From: Devosia sp.
GTDB lineage: Bacteria; Pseudomonadota; Alphaproteobacteria; Rhizobiales; Devosiaceae
DNA length: 64,000 bases
Assembly: GCF_017307495.1 (NCBI RefSeq)
Contig: NZ_JAFKHE010000019.1
Location: 62,001-126,000 of the forward strand
Direction of reading: 5' to 3'
Notes under the pieces: model-generated
Seen by the model: only the letters and a program-made list of their open reading frames with translations
Told to the model about the DNA's origin: nothing
Databases searched by the model: none
Program-made: the position numbers and the translations under genes
Part shown: piece after piece, positions 9,495-19,363 of the stretch
How the letters are laid out: each line of letters begins with the position of its first letter
Numbering within the stretch: position 1 is the stretch's first letter

Positions 9495-10652
9495 ATGGAC
9501 GCGAGACTGCTGTGGCTGGCGCTTGGGGCATTCGCCGGCAGCGTCGAGAGCTCGCTCATTGTCGTCGTCATGCCCGATGTCGCCGCCGAAGTCGGGGTCT
9601 CCGTCGCCGAGGCCGGTTGGCTGATCTTCGTCTACTCGCTGGCCTATGGCATCGGCACGCCGATCCTTGCCACGCTGTTCGGGCATGTGGACCGACGCAC
9701 CGTGGTGGCGGGGGCCGAGTTCCTGTTCGGAACCATGGCGCTGCTGTTTGGCCTGCTGCCGGGCTACCTGCTGCTGCTGGGGGCGCGCACCTTCCTCGCG
9801 ACCGGCGCCGGGATGTTCACCTCGACCGCGCAATCGACGGCTGTCAAGCTCGCGGCGCCGGGCAAGCGCGGGAGCGCGATCTCGACGGTGGTGATGGGCG
9901 GCTCGATCGCCGTGGCGCTGGGGGCGCCGCTGGCGGCGCTGGTGGCGAATACGCTGGGCTGGCGGGTGGCCTATGTCGGGCTCGGGGCCATCGCAATCCT
10001 TGCGGCGGTAACGATGTGGCTGCGGCTCCCCGGCAATATCTACGGCGACAGCCGGACGCTGCGCGAGCGGCTCAGCGTGCTGAAGGTGCCGGGCGTGCCG
10101 ATGACGCTGCTCTCGTCGGGCCTGCTGGTCATGGGCACGTTCACGTTTTTCAACTTCCTGGCCCCGGTGACGACGGACCTCGTCGGGCTCGACAGGTCGA
10201 TGATGCCGCTGGTGATGCTGGCGTTCGGGTGCGGGGCGATGCTGGGCAACCACTTCGGCGGCCGGATGGCGGACCGATACGGCGGCAAGCGGACGACGCT
10301 GCTGATGATCGGGATCGTGATTGCCCTGCTCGCCGGATTGCCGTTGCTGGTGCAACTGCCGCACTGGATCGCCGGACCGGCCTTCTTCGGCTTCATGCTG
10401 ATCTATGGTGCGACGGCGTGGGGGGTGATGCCGCCGCAGCTGCATCGGCTGGCGTCGCTATCGGCAAAATCGGTGCAGCTGTCGGCGGCTCTCAACCTGA
10501 CGGCGATGAATATCGGCGGCGCCCTCTCGGCGCTGCTCGGGGGCGTGGTGCTCGAACGCTGGGGGCTGACCTGGCTGGCACCCGTGGGGGCGCTGGTGGT
10601 CGTGCTGGCGCTGGTGGCGGCATGGCTGGCCCCGGCGGGCAGCGAGCACTAG
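9495..10652 (+). CDS. MFS transporter
   Basis: A 385-residue inner-membrane protein with about twelve hydrophobic segments. It carries the loop 2-3 signature of the major facilitator superfamily (LFGHVDRRTV) and its repeat between helices 8 and 9 (GGRMADRYGGKR). The architecture fits the proton-coupled drug/sugar efflux type (DHA1). The substrate cannot be deduced. The start at 9495 (MDARLLW) is preferred over an upstream in-frame codon at 9471 because the first helix follows directly and a GAGAGGGG site lies just upstream. Confidence 0.87.
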   Translation: MDARLLWLALGAFAGSVESSLIVVVMPDVAAEVGVSVAEAGWLIFVYSLAYGIGTPILATLFGHVDRRTVVAGAEFLFGTMALLFGLLPGYLLLLGARTFLATGAGMFTSTAQSTAVKLAAPGKRGSAISTVVMGGSIAVALGAPLAALVANTLGWRVAYVGLGAIAILAAVTMWLRLPGNIYGDSRTLRERLSVLKVPGVPMTLLSSGLLVMGTFTFFNFLAPVTTDLVGLDRSMMPLVMLAFGCGAMLGNHFGGRMADRYGGKRTTLLMIGIVIALLAGLPLLVQLPHWIAGPAFFGFMLIYGATAWGVMPPQLHRLASLSAKSVQLSAALNLTAMNIGGALSALLGGVVLERWGLTWLAPVGALVVVLALVAAWLAPAGSEH

Positions 10653-10664
10653 GGGCTCCATCGG

Positions 10665-10716
10665 TGATCGCCGGACCACCCCCTCGATCCCTCAAGGGGG
10701 AGGGAGGGGAGAACTG
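10665..10716. repeat. Dispersed palindromic repeat, family B, partial copy
   Basis: The sequence tgatcgccggaccacccc...ctcgatccctcaagggggaggg matches, in reverse complement, the segment near 37310-37362, allowing small gaps. It sits just after the MFS stop codon, between convergent genes. It lacks the second stem of the larger copy. It could aid transcript termination. Confidence 0.65.
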
Positions 10717-10731
10717 CCGGGGAGGCCTAGC

Positions 10732-12269
10732 CTAGACGCGCTTGCCCTTGGGGCTCAGGGCGTAGGCGACGGCGAGGACGACGATCGCCAGGATGGCGGG
10801 CAGGGCCGCTATCCACTGGTTGCCGGCGACGAGCACCGCGGCACCGGCCCACATGATCGAACTCAGGGCCTCGGAGATGGTGGCGACGCGCGAGGCGACC
10901 TGGCGGCGGCGGAACATGGCGCGGCGCATCGGCACGCGGAACCAGAGCTGGATGGCGGTGGCCGAGCCGGCCGAGACGGCGACGAATGCAGCGGTGATCC
11001 AGGCGAGTTCGAGCGAGGCGATGGCGAGGCAGACGAGGACCGGCGCGAAGATCGCCGCAACCGACATGGTCACGGCCTCGATCTTGGCGATCAGCACGGC
11101 CCGGGGCGAGATCGGCGCGGTGACGACGAGATCGTGCGCGTCCTCGCCCGAGATGGCGAGCCAGCTGAGGCCGCCGGCGAGCTGGCCGGCCGCCATGACG
11201 ATCACCGGGATGACCACGACATAGGTGCCGGCGTTCTGTCCGTAGGAGACCCACAGGAACAGCGCCGGCGGGAACAGGTAGAGGATCTGCATCAGCGTCT
11301 GGCTGAGCAGCCAGGGATCGCGGCGCAGCAGCTTCCATTCCTTGACGCGCAGGGCGTGGCGCTGGCTGGCCTGGCGGAACGGGCGGGTGGAGGCGGTCTG
11401 CTGGACGCGGGTGGCCGAGACGCCGGCGGCGGCGATAGCATTCTGGGCGAAGCTGGCCGATGTCAGGCGGATCACCAGGGCGAGCGTGCCGAAGCCGAGG
11501 GCGACGACGAGCAGCATATCGGCGACGTTGCCCATGGCGGCGCGGGCCGGCAGCCAGATCAGGTTGCCCACCTCGGGCGCCGCCGTGATGAACTCGGGCG
11601 ACTGCAGCACGGCGTAGCGGTTCATGTTGCCGAAGCTGAGAATGGCGACGGCCTGGATGCCGATGACGAAACCGGCGCCGACGATGCCGGCGATGATCTG
11701 CGCCGCGAGGCGCGTACGGGCGGGACCGATGGTGCGGAACAGGCCGATGGTGACCAGCACGGAAATTGCCGCGGCGAGCGCTCCGAAGCCGGCGAGCACG
11801 CCGTAGGCGGCGAGCCATTTCGGCCCGTCGTGGGCGGCGAGGGTGTTGATGATCGGGCTGGCCAGCAGGCAGGCGAGCAGCACGGTGGCAAAGGCGGTGG
11901 CGCTGGTGCGGACGGCGAAGACGCGGGCCGAGGAGGCGGGCGAGCTCAGGATAAGGTCGAGGTCGGAGCGCGCGTAGTAGGCGCGGGTGATCGACTCGAG
12001 CGCCTGGCTCAGCATCACGGTCCAGAACAGGAAGCCGGTGCCGGTGACGGTGACGAGCGTCGCCTTGTCGGGGCCGATGCCCGCGGCCATCCACGGCGCC
12101 ATCAGCGCGTTCGCGAACAGGTGCAGGCCGATGTAGAACAGGGCCAGCACGCCGAACAGGACGATGCCGCGCACCCGCTTGCCGGCGGTCATCACGGCCA
12201 GCCAGTCGCGCCAGGCAAGGCGGAATTCGTGCGCGGCGAACCAGGATAGGGTGGCGGGGGCGAGGCTCA

Positions 12270-12270
<1 letters not shown>
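10732..12270 (-). CDS. ABC transporter permease (ABC-2 type)
   Basis: A 512-residue inner-membrane protein with many hydrophobic segments. It is the membrane partner of the ATPase encoded just upstream; the ATG overlaps the ATPase stop by one base (ATGA arrangement), showing translational coupling. A long cytoplasmic stretch (about residues 285-325, basic) divides two hydrophobic blocks, so the protein may be a fused pair of permease halves. No periplasmic binding protein gene is present, which with the ATPase type suggests an exporter. The substrate is unknown. Confidence 0.85.
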
Positions 12271-13037
<767 letters not shown>

Positions 13038-13113
13038 GTGCGGCCCCGCGGATCTGTGCGGAGCCTAGCCGGCAGCGATTGAGGCCGGCTGAACGCGGCC
13101 GGTAAACAATTCG

Positions 13114-13902
13114 CTATTGCGATCCAACAGGATCGACGATGCCGCCGGAGCAGCCTCCATCGGTGGGGCGGGCAGCGCGGATGAGGTCGGACATGCGGGT
13201 GCTGTCCGTGACGGTGCCCCACAGGCCGACGGTGACCTCGACGATGATGCGGCGGCTGCCGTCGTCCTCGCAGGCGACGCGGACCCGCTGGCCGGCGCCG
13301 GCGCCGAAGGAGTCGTCGAAGGCGGAGCGGATCTCGGCCTGGGTCAGCTGCTTGCCGATGCTGCCGGCGAAGAGGTCGCGGACCCGCGAGGCGTTGAGCT
13401 GGGCGAGCAGGGCCGTGGCAGCGGAGTAGTAGGCCGCCTCATCAGCGCCGTAACAGGTGCCGTGCCTGGTCCACTCGTGGCGCTCGAGCTGCGAACGGGT
13501 GCCGGGCATGACTTGGTCGAGGGTCTTGCGCAGGTCGGCCGGCAGGTCGACGGGCGGGAGCTGTTGCCAGCGGCCGTCGCGATCGAGCTGCTCGATAGTC
13601 GTGGGCACGCTGCAGTATTCGTCGCGTGGCCACAGGCCGTGGAGCGAGAAGTGGCTCGCGTCGAAGCGTGACTTTCCCATGCTGGCGCATTCGGGCTTGT
13701 TGCGAACCGTCTCGCAGAAGGCCGGCTCCCAGCTGGCGGCCAGGATGAGGAACTGGTCGGAAGCCTTTGATGCCGTGCCCCGGGCGCTGGTCTCGACCGG
13801 TGCCGGCGTTGGCTGCTTCGGCGCCTCGGGCTGGAGCCAGAGGTACACCGCCAGCCCGACAAGCAGGGCGGCCACGAGCAGGAGGGAGAGCCGGGCGTTC
13901 AT
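13114..13902 (-). CDS. Ribonuclease T2 family protein, membrane-anchored or secreted
   Basis: Cleaves single-stranded RNA through a 2',3'-cyclic phosphate in this family. The 262-residue protein has an N-terminal hydrophobic segment (LSLLLVAALLVGLAVYLWL, residues 5-23), then a Pro-rich linker. The two active-site blocks are complete: FSLHGLWP with His88, and HEWTRHGTC with His142 and His147. Several cysteines suit an oxidising, periplasmic location. The hydrophobic segment lacks a clear cleavage site, so it may be an anchor. A neighbour on the same strand encodes a 2',3'-cyclic nucleotide phosphodiesterase, which could process RNase T2 products; the link is inference. Confidence 0.93.
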   Translation of the reverse strand: MNARLSLLLVAALLVGLAVYLWLQPEAPKQPTPAPVETSARGTASKASDQFLILAASWEPAFCETVRNKPECASMGKSRFDASHFSLHGLWPRDEYCSVPTTIEQLDRDGRWQQLPPVDLPADLRKTLDQVMPGTRSQLERHEWTRHGTCYGADEAAYYSAATALLAQLNASRVRDLFAGSIGKQLTQAEIRSAFDDSFGAGAGQRVRVACEDDGSRRIIVEVTVGLWGTVTDSTRMSDLIRAARPTDGGCSGGIVDPVGSQ

Positions 13903-13924
13903 CCGCCGATGCTATCGCCCATGC

Positions 13925-15037
13925 TCAACGCTGCGTGACGTAGCCGTCCGGCACGCCGCGGGTCGAGAGCACGAACTGCCAGACCTGCAGCACCTTGGCG
14001 CGGAAGCCGCCGGCGCAGCACAGCAGGTAGTATTTCCACAGGCGGTAGAAGCGCTCTTCCTCGGGCGTGCGGTCCTTCTTCCAGTTGCGCTCGAAATTCT
14101 CGTACCAGGCGCAGAGCGTCCTGTCGTAGTGCGGGCCGATATTGTGCAGGTCGATGACGGTGAACAGGCCGTCGATGGCCCTGCCGACCTGGGCGATGGA
14201 GGGGATGACGCCGCCGGGGAAGATGTACTTCTCCAGCCACGCCTCGATGGTCTCGGTGGACCATTGCGAGCCGATGGTGTGCATCATGAACAGGCCGTCG
14301 TCCTTGATGACGGAGCGGGCCTTCTCGAAATAGGCGCGGTAGTTCTTGTGGCCGACGTGCTCGAACATGCCCATCGAGACGACGTGGTCGGTCTTGCCGC
14401 CGAACTGCCGGTAGTCCTGCACGCGGAACTCGATGGGCAGGTGCTTGTAGCGCTCTCGGCCGTAGGCAGCCTGGTCGGGCGACACCGTGACGCCGACGCA
14501 GCGGGCGCCGTATTTCTCGGCGGCAAAGCCCATGAAGGCGCCCCAGCCGCAGCCGATGTCCCAGACCAGCTGGCCCGGCTTTACGCCGATCTTGCGGCAG
14601 ACCAGGTCGAGCTTGGCCTCCTGTGCCTGGTCGATATTGGTGACGCCGTCGGGCCAGTAGCCGCACGAGCCGGTCATGCGGGCGTCGAGCGAGGCCTTGT
14701 AGGCTTCCGTTTCACTGTAGTGCATGTCGGCAACACGCCTGGAACGCGCGATATTCTGCATGTTCAGCACACGGGCCTGGACGACCTGCCAGATCAGGTT
14801 CGGCGTGGCGCGGATTCCCTCCGGCACCTTGGAGGACAGGACCTTGTTGAAGAACTCGGCCATGTCTTCGACATCCCAGATGCCGTCCATGTAGGCCTCG
14901 CCGAGGCCCAGGGTGCCCTGGCCGTAGAGGCGGGTCCAGAATTCGTTGGAATGGATCTGCGGGTCCCACGGACGGGACCCGTTGAGAACAATATCCGCCT
15001 CCTTGAGGAGGACTTCCATTTGAGGGGTGGCGCCCAT
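13925..15037 (-). CDS. cfa: Cyclopropane-fatty-acyl-phospholipid synthase family protein
   Basis: Transfers a methylene group from S-adenosylmethionine to double bonds in membrane phospholipid acyl chains, usually in stationary phase or acid stress. The 370-residue protein has an N-terminal lipid-binding region (GEAYMDGIWDVEDMAEFF) and a Rossmann methyltransferase domain with the SAM loop VWDIGCGWGAFMGFAAEKYG at about residues 165-185. Later motifs are MGMFEHVGHKNY and YIFPGGVIPS, both typical of Cfa. The ATG at 15037 is preferred; a TTG at 15052 would add five residues. Length and motif order match E. coli Cfa (382 residues). Confidence 0.93.
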   Translation of the reverse strand: MGATPQMEVLLKEADIVLNGSRPWDPQIHSNEFWTRLYGQGTLGLGEAYMDGIWDVEDMAEFFNKVLSSKVPEGIRATPNLIWQVVQARVLNMQNIARSRRVADMHYSETEAYKASLDARMTGSCGYWPDGVTNIDQAQEAKLDLVCRKIGVKPGQLVWDIGCGWGAFMGFAAEKYGARCVGVTVSPDQAAYGRERYKHLPIEFRVQDYRQFGGKTDHVVSMGMFEHVGHKNYRAYFEKARSVIKDDGLFMMHTIGSQWSTETIEAWLEKYIFPGGVIPSIAQVGRAIDGLFTVIDLHNIGPHYDRTLCAWYENFERNWKKDRTPEEERFYRLWKYYLLCCAGGFRAKVLQVWQFVLSTRGVPDGYVTQR

Positions 15038-15103
15038 CGAATCCCTGCTCAATTTCGAACTGTAGAACAGGGGAAGCCAAAGCCCGCCAAGGGCCTAAGT
15101 CAA

Positions 15104-15126
15104 GAGCGGCAGCCAGGCTGCCGCTC
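15104..15126 (-). terminator. Terminator after the cyclic nucleotidase gene
   Basis: Perfect arms gagcggcagcc / ggctgccgctc around one base (effectively nine pairs and a five-base loop), followed on the minus strand by ttgactta. It starts about 12 bases past the stop codon of the minus-strand gene. Confidence 0.65.
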
Positions 15127-15138
15127 CCGGGGACTCAC

Positions 15139-17109
15139 CTAGAGGGTGATGCGGTACTGGCCGAAGCCGTATTCGTTGGTGTGGCCGGTCGCCTCGATCT
15201 TCACCGCGGTCACGTCGGCGAGGTGGTCGGCTGCCTTGGGGCCGGTTTCGAACAGCACGGTGCCGCCGAGCGGGGCGAGCGACCAGTTGCTGTCGGCCTT
15301 GGGCTGGATGGTCTTCTGGTCGACGATGTAGCGCACGATGATGTCGCGGTTGGTGTCGGGACCCTTGAAGACGATCTTGTCCGGCCCGATGCCGGGGAAG
15401 CTGCCGCCGCCACCGGCGCGGTAATTGTTGGTGGCGACGACGAACTTCTGGGCCGGGTCGATCGGCTTGCCGTCGAACATCAGGTCGACGATACGGCTTT
15501 CGGCGTTGCCGAGGTCCTCGCCCTTGGGGCCGTATTTTGACGGCCTGGTGATGTCGATCTTGTAGGTGACGCCGTCGATCACGTCGTAGTTATACGACGG
15601 GAAGTCGGGGTTGATCAGCGGCGCGTCGGTGGCGCCGGCGGCGACCTGGTTGAAGATGCCGGCGGAGCGGTCGAGCCAGTTCTGCACGTCCTGGCCGGTA
15701 ATCACCACGGCCTGGATGGTGTTGGGGTAGAGGTAGAGGTCGGCGACGTTCTTGATCGCGACCGGACCCACCGGCACGTCGGTGTAATAGTCCGGGCCGC
15801 CGCGGCCGCCGGCCTTGAACGGGGCAGCGGCGGACAGGATCGGCAGGCCGTCCCAGTCGGTGCCCTTCTGCATCTGCTCGAGGTACCACTTCTGGGCGAT
15901 GTTCACGATCTGCACCGACGGATCGTCGGCAACCAGCGCGAAATAGGAGTGGAGCGGCGCAGCGGTCTCGCCGACGGGGCGGCGGACATAGGCGAGGGTC
16001 TCGTCGTGGTCGTCCTGCGCAGCGGCAAGGACGGTGGCGACGCTCTCCACCTTCGGCTTCACCTTGCCGTCGACGCGCTCGTAGATCGGCCGGGCCTCGG
16101 AGGTGTGGGAGACGATCGACCACTTGCCGTCGTCGGACTTTTCGAGCAGCAGGTCGATGAGGCCCATGTGCGAGCCCCAGAAGCCGGCCATCACGGCAGG
16201 CTTGCCGGCGAGCGTGCCCTTCTCGAGATCGGCGCCCTCGACGCCCTCGAAGTCCTTGGAGTTCGGGAACACCAGGTGCTGGTGGCCGGTGAAGACGACG
16301 TCGATGCCCTCGACCGCGGCGAGCTGCAGCGAGGCGTTCTCGCCGATGCCGATATCGGCGGCGATGCCGGAATGGGAGAGGGCGATGACCAGGTCGGCGC
16401 CTTCTTCGCGGATCTTCGGCACCCAGGCCCTGGCGGTCTCGACGATGTCGCGGGTGTTGACCTTGCCGCTGAGGTGCGTCGAGTCCCAGGTCATGATCTG
16501 CGGAGGCAGGAAGCCGATGAAGCCGAGCTTGACCGTATGCGTGGTGCCAGCGCCGTCCGTGATCTGCTTCTCGATGATCTTGTAGGGCGCGATGTAGGTG
16601 GTGTCGCCGAGCGGATCGGCGGCGAGTTCGCCCTTCACCAGGTTGGCCGAGACGATCGGGAAGTTGGCGGCGGCGATGGCGGCATCGAGGAACTCGAGGC
16701 CGTAGTTGAACTCGTGGTTGCCGAGCGTGCCGGCTTCGTAGCCGAGGGTGTTCATGGCCGCGATGATCGGGTGCGGCTCGTTGGTCAGGCCCTTCTCGTA
16801 GGCGATGTAGTCGCCCATCGGGTTGCCCTGGATGACGTCGCCGTTGTCGACGAGAATCGAGTTGCCGGCCTCGGCGCGGATGGAATCGATGATCGCGGCG
16901 GTGCGGGCGAGGCCGAGCGTGTCGTTGGGGGCGTCGGCATAGTAGTCGTAGGGGAAGACTGCGACGTGCAGGTCGGTGGTCTCCATGATGCGCAGGTGGG
17001 CCTGGCCGGCCGCTGCCTGGACGGCGAACGGGTGCAGGACCACCGCCGCGCCCAGCGTCGCTGAGCCGGCAAGGAAGGCACGGCGGGAAATGCCATTGTG
17101 GTAATTCAT
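15139..17109 (-). CDS. cpdB: 2',3'-cyclic-nucleotide 2'-phosphodiesterase / 3'-nucleotidase, Tat-exported
   Basis: Periplasmic enzyme of the 5'-nucleotidase superfamily that hydrolyses 2',3'-cyclic nucleotides and 3'-nucleotides, letting cells use RNA breakdown products. The 656-residue protein begins with a twin-arginine signal ([13 protein letters not shown]), so it is exported folded. The metallophosphatase domain shows [34 protein letters not shown] and VFTGHQH, the metal ligands of the family. The C-terminal nucleotidase domain (about residues 370-620) holds [15 protein letters not shown]. The ATG at 17109 was chosen because the Tat signal starts there; an extension to 17190 is open but unlike a signal peptide. 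Confidence 0.94.
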   Translation of the reverse strand: MNYHNGISRRAFLAGSATLGAAVVLHPFAVQAAAGQAHLRIMETTDLHVAVFPYDYYADAPNDTLGLARTAAIIDSIRAEAGNSILVDNGDVIQGNPMGDYIAYEKGLTNEPHPIIAAMNTLGYEAGTLGNHEFNYGLEFLDAAIAAANFPIVSANLVKGELAADPLGDTTYIAPYKIIEKQITDGAGTTHTVKLGFIGFLPPQIMTWDSTHLSGKVNTRDIVETARAWVPKIREEGADLVIALSHSGIAADIGIGENASLQLAAVEGIDVVFTGHQHLVFPNSKDFEGVEGADLEKGTLAGKPAVMAGFWGSHMGLIDLLLEKSDDGKWSIVSHTSEARPIYERVDGKVKPKVESVATVLAAAQDDHDETLAYVRRPVGETAAPLHSYFALVADDPSVQIVNIAQKWYLEQMQKGTDWDGLPILSAAAPFKAGGRGGPDYYTDVPVGPVAIKNVADLYLYPNTIQAVVITGQDVQNWLDRSAGIFNQVAAGATDAPLINPDFPSYNYDVIDGVTYKIDITRPSKYGPKGEDLGNAESRIVDLMFDGKPIDPAQKFVVATNNYRAGGGGSFPGIGPDKIVFKGPDTNRDIIVRYIVDQKTIQPKADSNWSLAPLGGTVLFETGPKAADHLADVTAVKIEATGHTNEYGFGQYRITL

Positions 17110-17348
17110 GTTGGAAGTCTCCCTGAGCTGAATGATCGTCTGGGGGACGGCCGCAACTGCCGTCTGCCGCTCGCCGATGCGATGCGACATCTCCTCTCCC
17201 GCCTGCGTGACGATGCAATGACGGGTGGCGGCATCAGAGTGGCTTTTGACCAGGCGGTCAACAACGCTGTTGGGCCGGCCGGCAGGGAACCCGTTTGCCG
17301 CTCCAGCGCTTATTGATAGAATTGAGCGTCAGTCGGAGACCAATCCCC

Positions 17349-18263
17349 ATGAAATGGCAGGGGCGTGAGCGCAGTTCCAATATCGAAGACCGCCGCAGCC
17401 AGGGCGGCGGCATGGGCGGTTTCGGCGGCTCCGGCGGCGGTTTCCGCATGCCCGGGGGCGGCGGCATTCCTATGGGGCGCGCCGGCGGCGGGCTGGGACT
17501 GGTCGGCATAATCATCGTGCTGGGCATCATCTGGGTCGCCACCGGGCAGAACCCGATCGACGTCCTGACCGGCGGTGGCGGCACGGTCGCGCCGCAGAGC
17601 AGCCAGTGGTCGCCGCCGCCGAGCTCGGCGGGCCAGGACGAACTGGCCAACTTCGTCGGCGTGATCGTCAAGGACACCGAGACGTTCTGGGGCGACGAGT
17701 TCCAGAAGCACAACTCCACCTACACGCCGCCCAAGGTGGTGCTGTTCACCGAGGCGACGCAGTCGGCCTGCGGCGTGGCCCAGTCGGCGTCGGGACCGTT
17801 CTACTGCCCGAACGACCAGAAGGTTTACATCGACCTGAGCTTCTACCAGCAGCTGCGCGACCAGTTCGGCGCGGCCGGCGATTTCGCCCAGGCCTATGTG
17901 ATCGCGCACGAGATCGGCCATGCGGTGCAGGACCAGACCGGCGTGCTGCCCGAGTTCAACCAGCGGCGCGGCTCGATGAGCCAGGACCAGCAGAACGCCT
18001 ACTCGGTGCGGGTCGAGCTGCAGGCCGACTGCTATGCCGGCGTCTGGGGCTACTGGGAGAACCAGCAGAACTACCTCGAGCAGGGCGATGTCGCGGAGGC
18101 GATCAATGCCGCCAACGCGATCGGCGACGACACGCTGACGCGCGGGCAGGTTAGTTCGCGCAACTTCACGCACGGCACGTCGCAGCAGCGCATGGCCTGG
18201 CTAAAGCGCGGGCTGCAGACAGGCGACGTGGCGCAGTGCGACACGTTCAACAACAGTATCTAG
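17349..18263 (+). CDS. Neutral zinc metallopeptidase, YpfJ family
   Basis: A 304-residue protein starting MKWQGRERSSNIEDRR, the typical opening of the YpfJ/KPN_02809 family. A Gly-rich stretch follows, then one membrane segment (GLVGIIIVLGIIWVATG, about residues 52-68). The periplasmic part carries the zinc-protease motif VIAHEIGHAVQDQTG at about residue 185, with an acidic partner in the later VELQADCYAGVWG. The expected role is membrane-anchored proteolysis in the periplasm; natural substrates are unknown. The start is fixed by the family motif. The cupin gene begins three bases after the stop. Confidence 0.92.
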   Translation: MKWQGRERSSNIEDRRSQGGGMGGFGGSGGGFRMPGGGGIPMGRAGGGLGLVGIIIVLGIIWVATGQNPIDVLTGGGGTVAPQSSQWSPPPSSAGQDELANFVGVIVKDTETFWGDEFQKHNSTYTPPKVVLFTEATQSACGVAQSASGPFYCPNDQKVYIDLSFYQQLRDQFGAAGDFAQAYVIAHEIGHAVQDQTGVLPEFNQRRGSMSQDQQNAYSVRVELQADCYAGVWGYWENQQNYLEQGDVAEAINAANAIGDDTLTRGQVSSRNFTHGTSQQRMAWLKRGLQTGDVAQCDTFNNSI

Positions 18264-18266
18264 ATC

Positions 18267-18788
18267 ATGTCCGGACGCGTGGACGGCCTCAGGATCGAGA
18301 GGTTCTTCGACGACGGGACGTTCCCGAACAGCCGGCTGCCGCTGCTGTTCTACGAGCAGGCGCTGCCGAGCTACGCGTCGGGGCCGGACCAGATGGAAGC
18401 GCTGTTCGTGGAGAATGGCTGGCCACCGTCCTGGCGCGCCTCGGTCTTTACCTACCATCACTACCATTCGACCGCGCACGAGACGCTGGGGGTGGTTGCC
18501 GGATCGGCGCGCCTGATGCTGGGCGGTCCCGAGGGGCAGACGTTCGACGTGGAGCCGGGCGACGTGATCGTCATCCCGGCTGGGGTGGCGCATCGCCGGC
18601 TTGATTCCAGCGGCGACTTCCTGGTGGTGGGCTGCTACCCGCCGGGCCAGACGTGGGATCTGCTGCGGGGCGAGGGCGGCGAGCGTCCGCGTGCCGACCA
18701 GAACATCGCCCGAGTGCCGCTGCCGGGCACCGATCCGGTTGTCGGCGCAGGCGGTCCGCTGGCCGCGCACTGGCGACGGGTCCAGTAA
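18267..18788 (+). CDS. Cupin-domain protein, YjlB-like
   Basis: A 173-residue single-domain cupin. Motif 1 is YHHYHSTAHETLGVVAG and motif 2 is PAGVAHRRL, giving the His/Glu metal-binding set of the fold. The protein resembles YjlB-type cupins of unknown function. It follows the metallopeptidase by three bases and is probably cotranscribed with it. No signal peptide, so cytoplasmic. Possible enzymatic roles (dioxygenase, isomerase) cannot be chosen from the sequence. Confidence 0.82.
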   Translation: MSGRVDGLRIERFFDDGTFPNSRLPLLFYEQALPSYASGPDQMEALFVENGWPPSWRASVFTYHHYHSTAHETLGVVAGSARLMLGGPEGQTFDVEPGDVIVIPAGVAHRRLDSSGDFLVVGCYPPGQTWDLLRGEGGERPRADQNIARVPLPGTDPVVGAGGPLAAHWRRVQ

Positions 18789-19025
18789 GTCCTTGCGGGC
18801 TGCGCAAACCGCGCCAGACGCGGGCGCTGTCCGGCCGGTTCCCGTTCACGACCGGTTTCCCCCAGTTCCCGAAATGACCGGAAAATGACCCTCGGCACGC
18901 CGTAGTGCGGCCGGTCTGGGGGCACATTCCGGCCTAGTCTGGTGGGGCGGACGGCGTTGAAGCCTCCGCCGGCGCCTCGCCCACGGGGCGCCGTTTCCAA
19001 ACCTCACATGGAAGGGAAGGACTCC

Positions 19026-19271
19026 ATGAAGAAGCTCCTGATCACCGTTGCCGTCATCGGCATGTCCTCGGCCGCATTCGCCGAGGCGCCCGACATTGCT
19101 TTCGCCACGGCGGATGCGGATAGCAGCGGCGGAGTGAGCCTTGCGGAGGCCCAGGCTGTCTGGTCCGATCTGGACGAAGCGGCGTTCAAGGCCGCCGATA
19201 CGAGCCAGGACGGCTTGCTCGACCAGGCCGAGTTTGACGCCTATGCGGCCACGCAGGAAGACGCCGAGTAG
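19026..19271 (+). CDS. Small secreted EF-hand protein
   Basis: An 81-residue protein with a signal peptide (KKLLITVAVIGMSSAAFA, cleavage after residue 19) and two EF-hand-like loops: DADSSGGVSLAE and DTSQDGLLDQAE, each with calcium ligands at the expected spacing. It is probably a periplasmic calcium-binding protein of unknown role. The ATG at 19026 has a GGAAGGGAAGGA site just upstream; the frame is open further back but the signal peptide fixes the start. A strong terminator follows. Confidence 0.85.
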   Translation: MKKLLITVAVIGMSSAAFAEAPDIAFATADADSSGGVSLAEAQAVWSDLDEAAFKAADTSQDGLLDQAEFDAYAATQEDAE

Positions 19272-19288
19272 AGCGCGCCCGCGTGACG

Positions 19289-19320
19289 GAGAGGGCCGCC
19301 CGGGAACGGGCGGCCCTCTC
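19289..19320. terminator. Strong hairpin terminator between convergent genes
   Basis: A perfect 14-pair GC-rich stem (gagagggccgcccg / cgggcggccctctc) with a ggaa tetraloop, placed between the EF-hand gene and the 3' end of carA. There is little T-run on either side, but the position and stability suggest a bidirectional terminator. Confidence 0.7.
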
Positions 19321-19363
19321 GCCATCGCTGCATCAATAGCGGGCCCTGGCGAGGGGCAACTGC

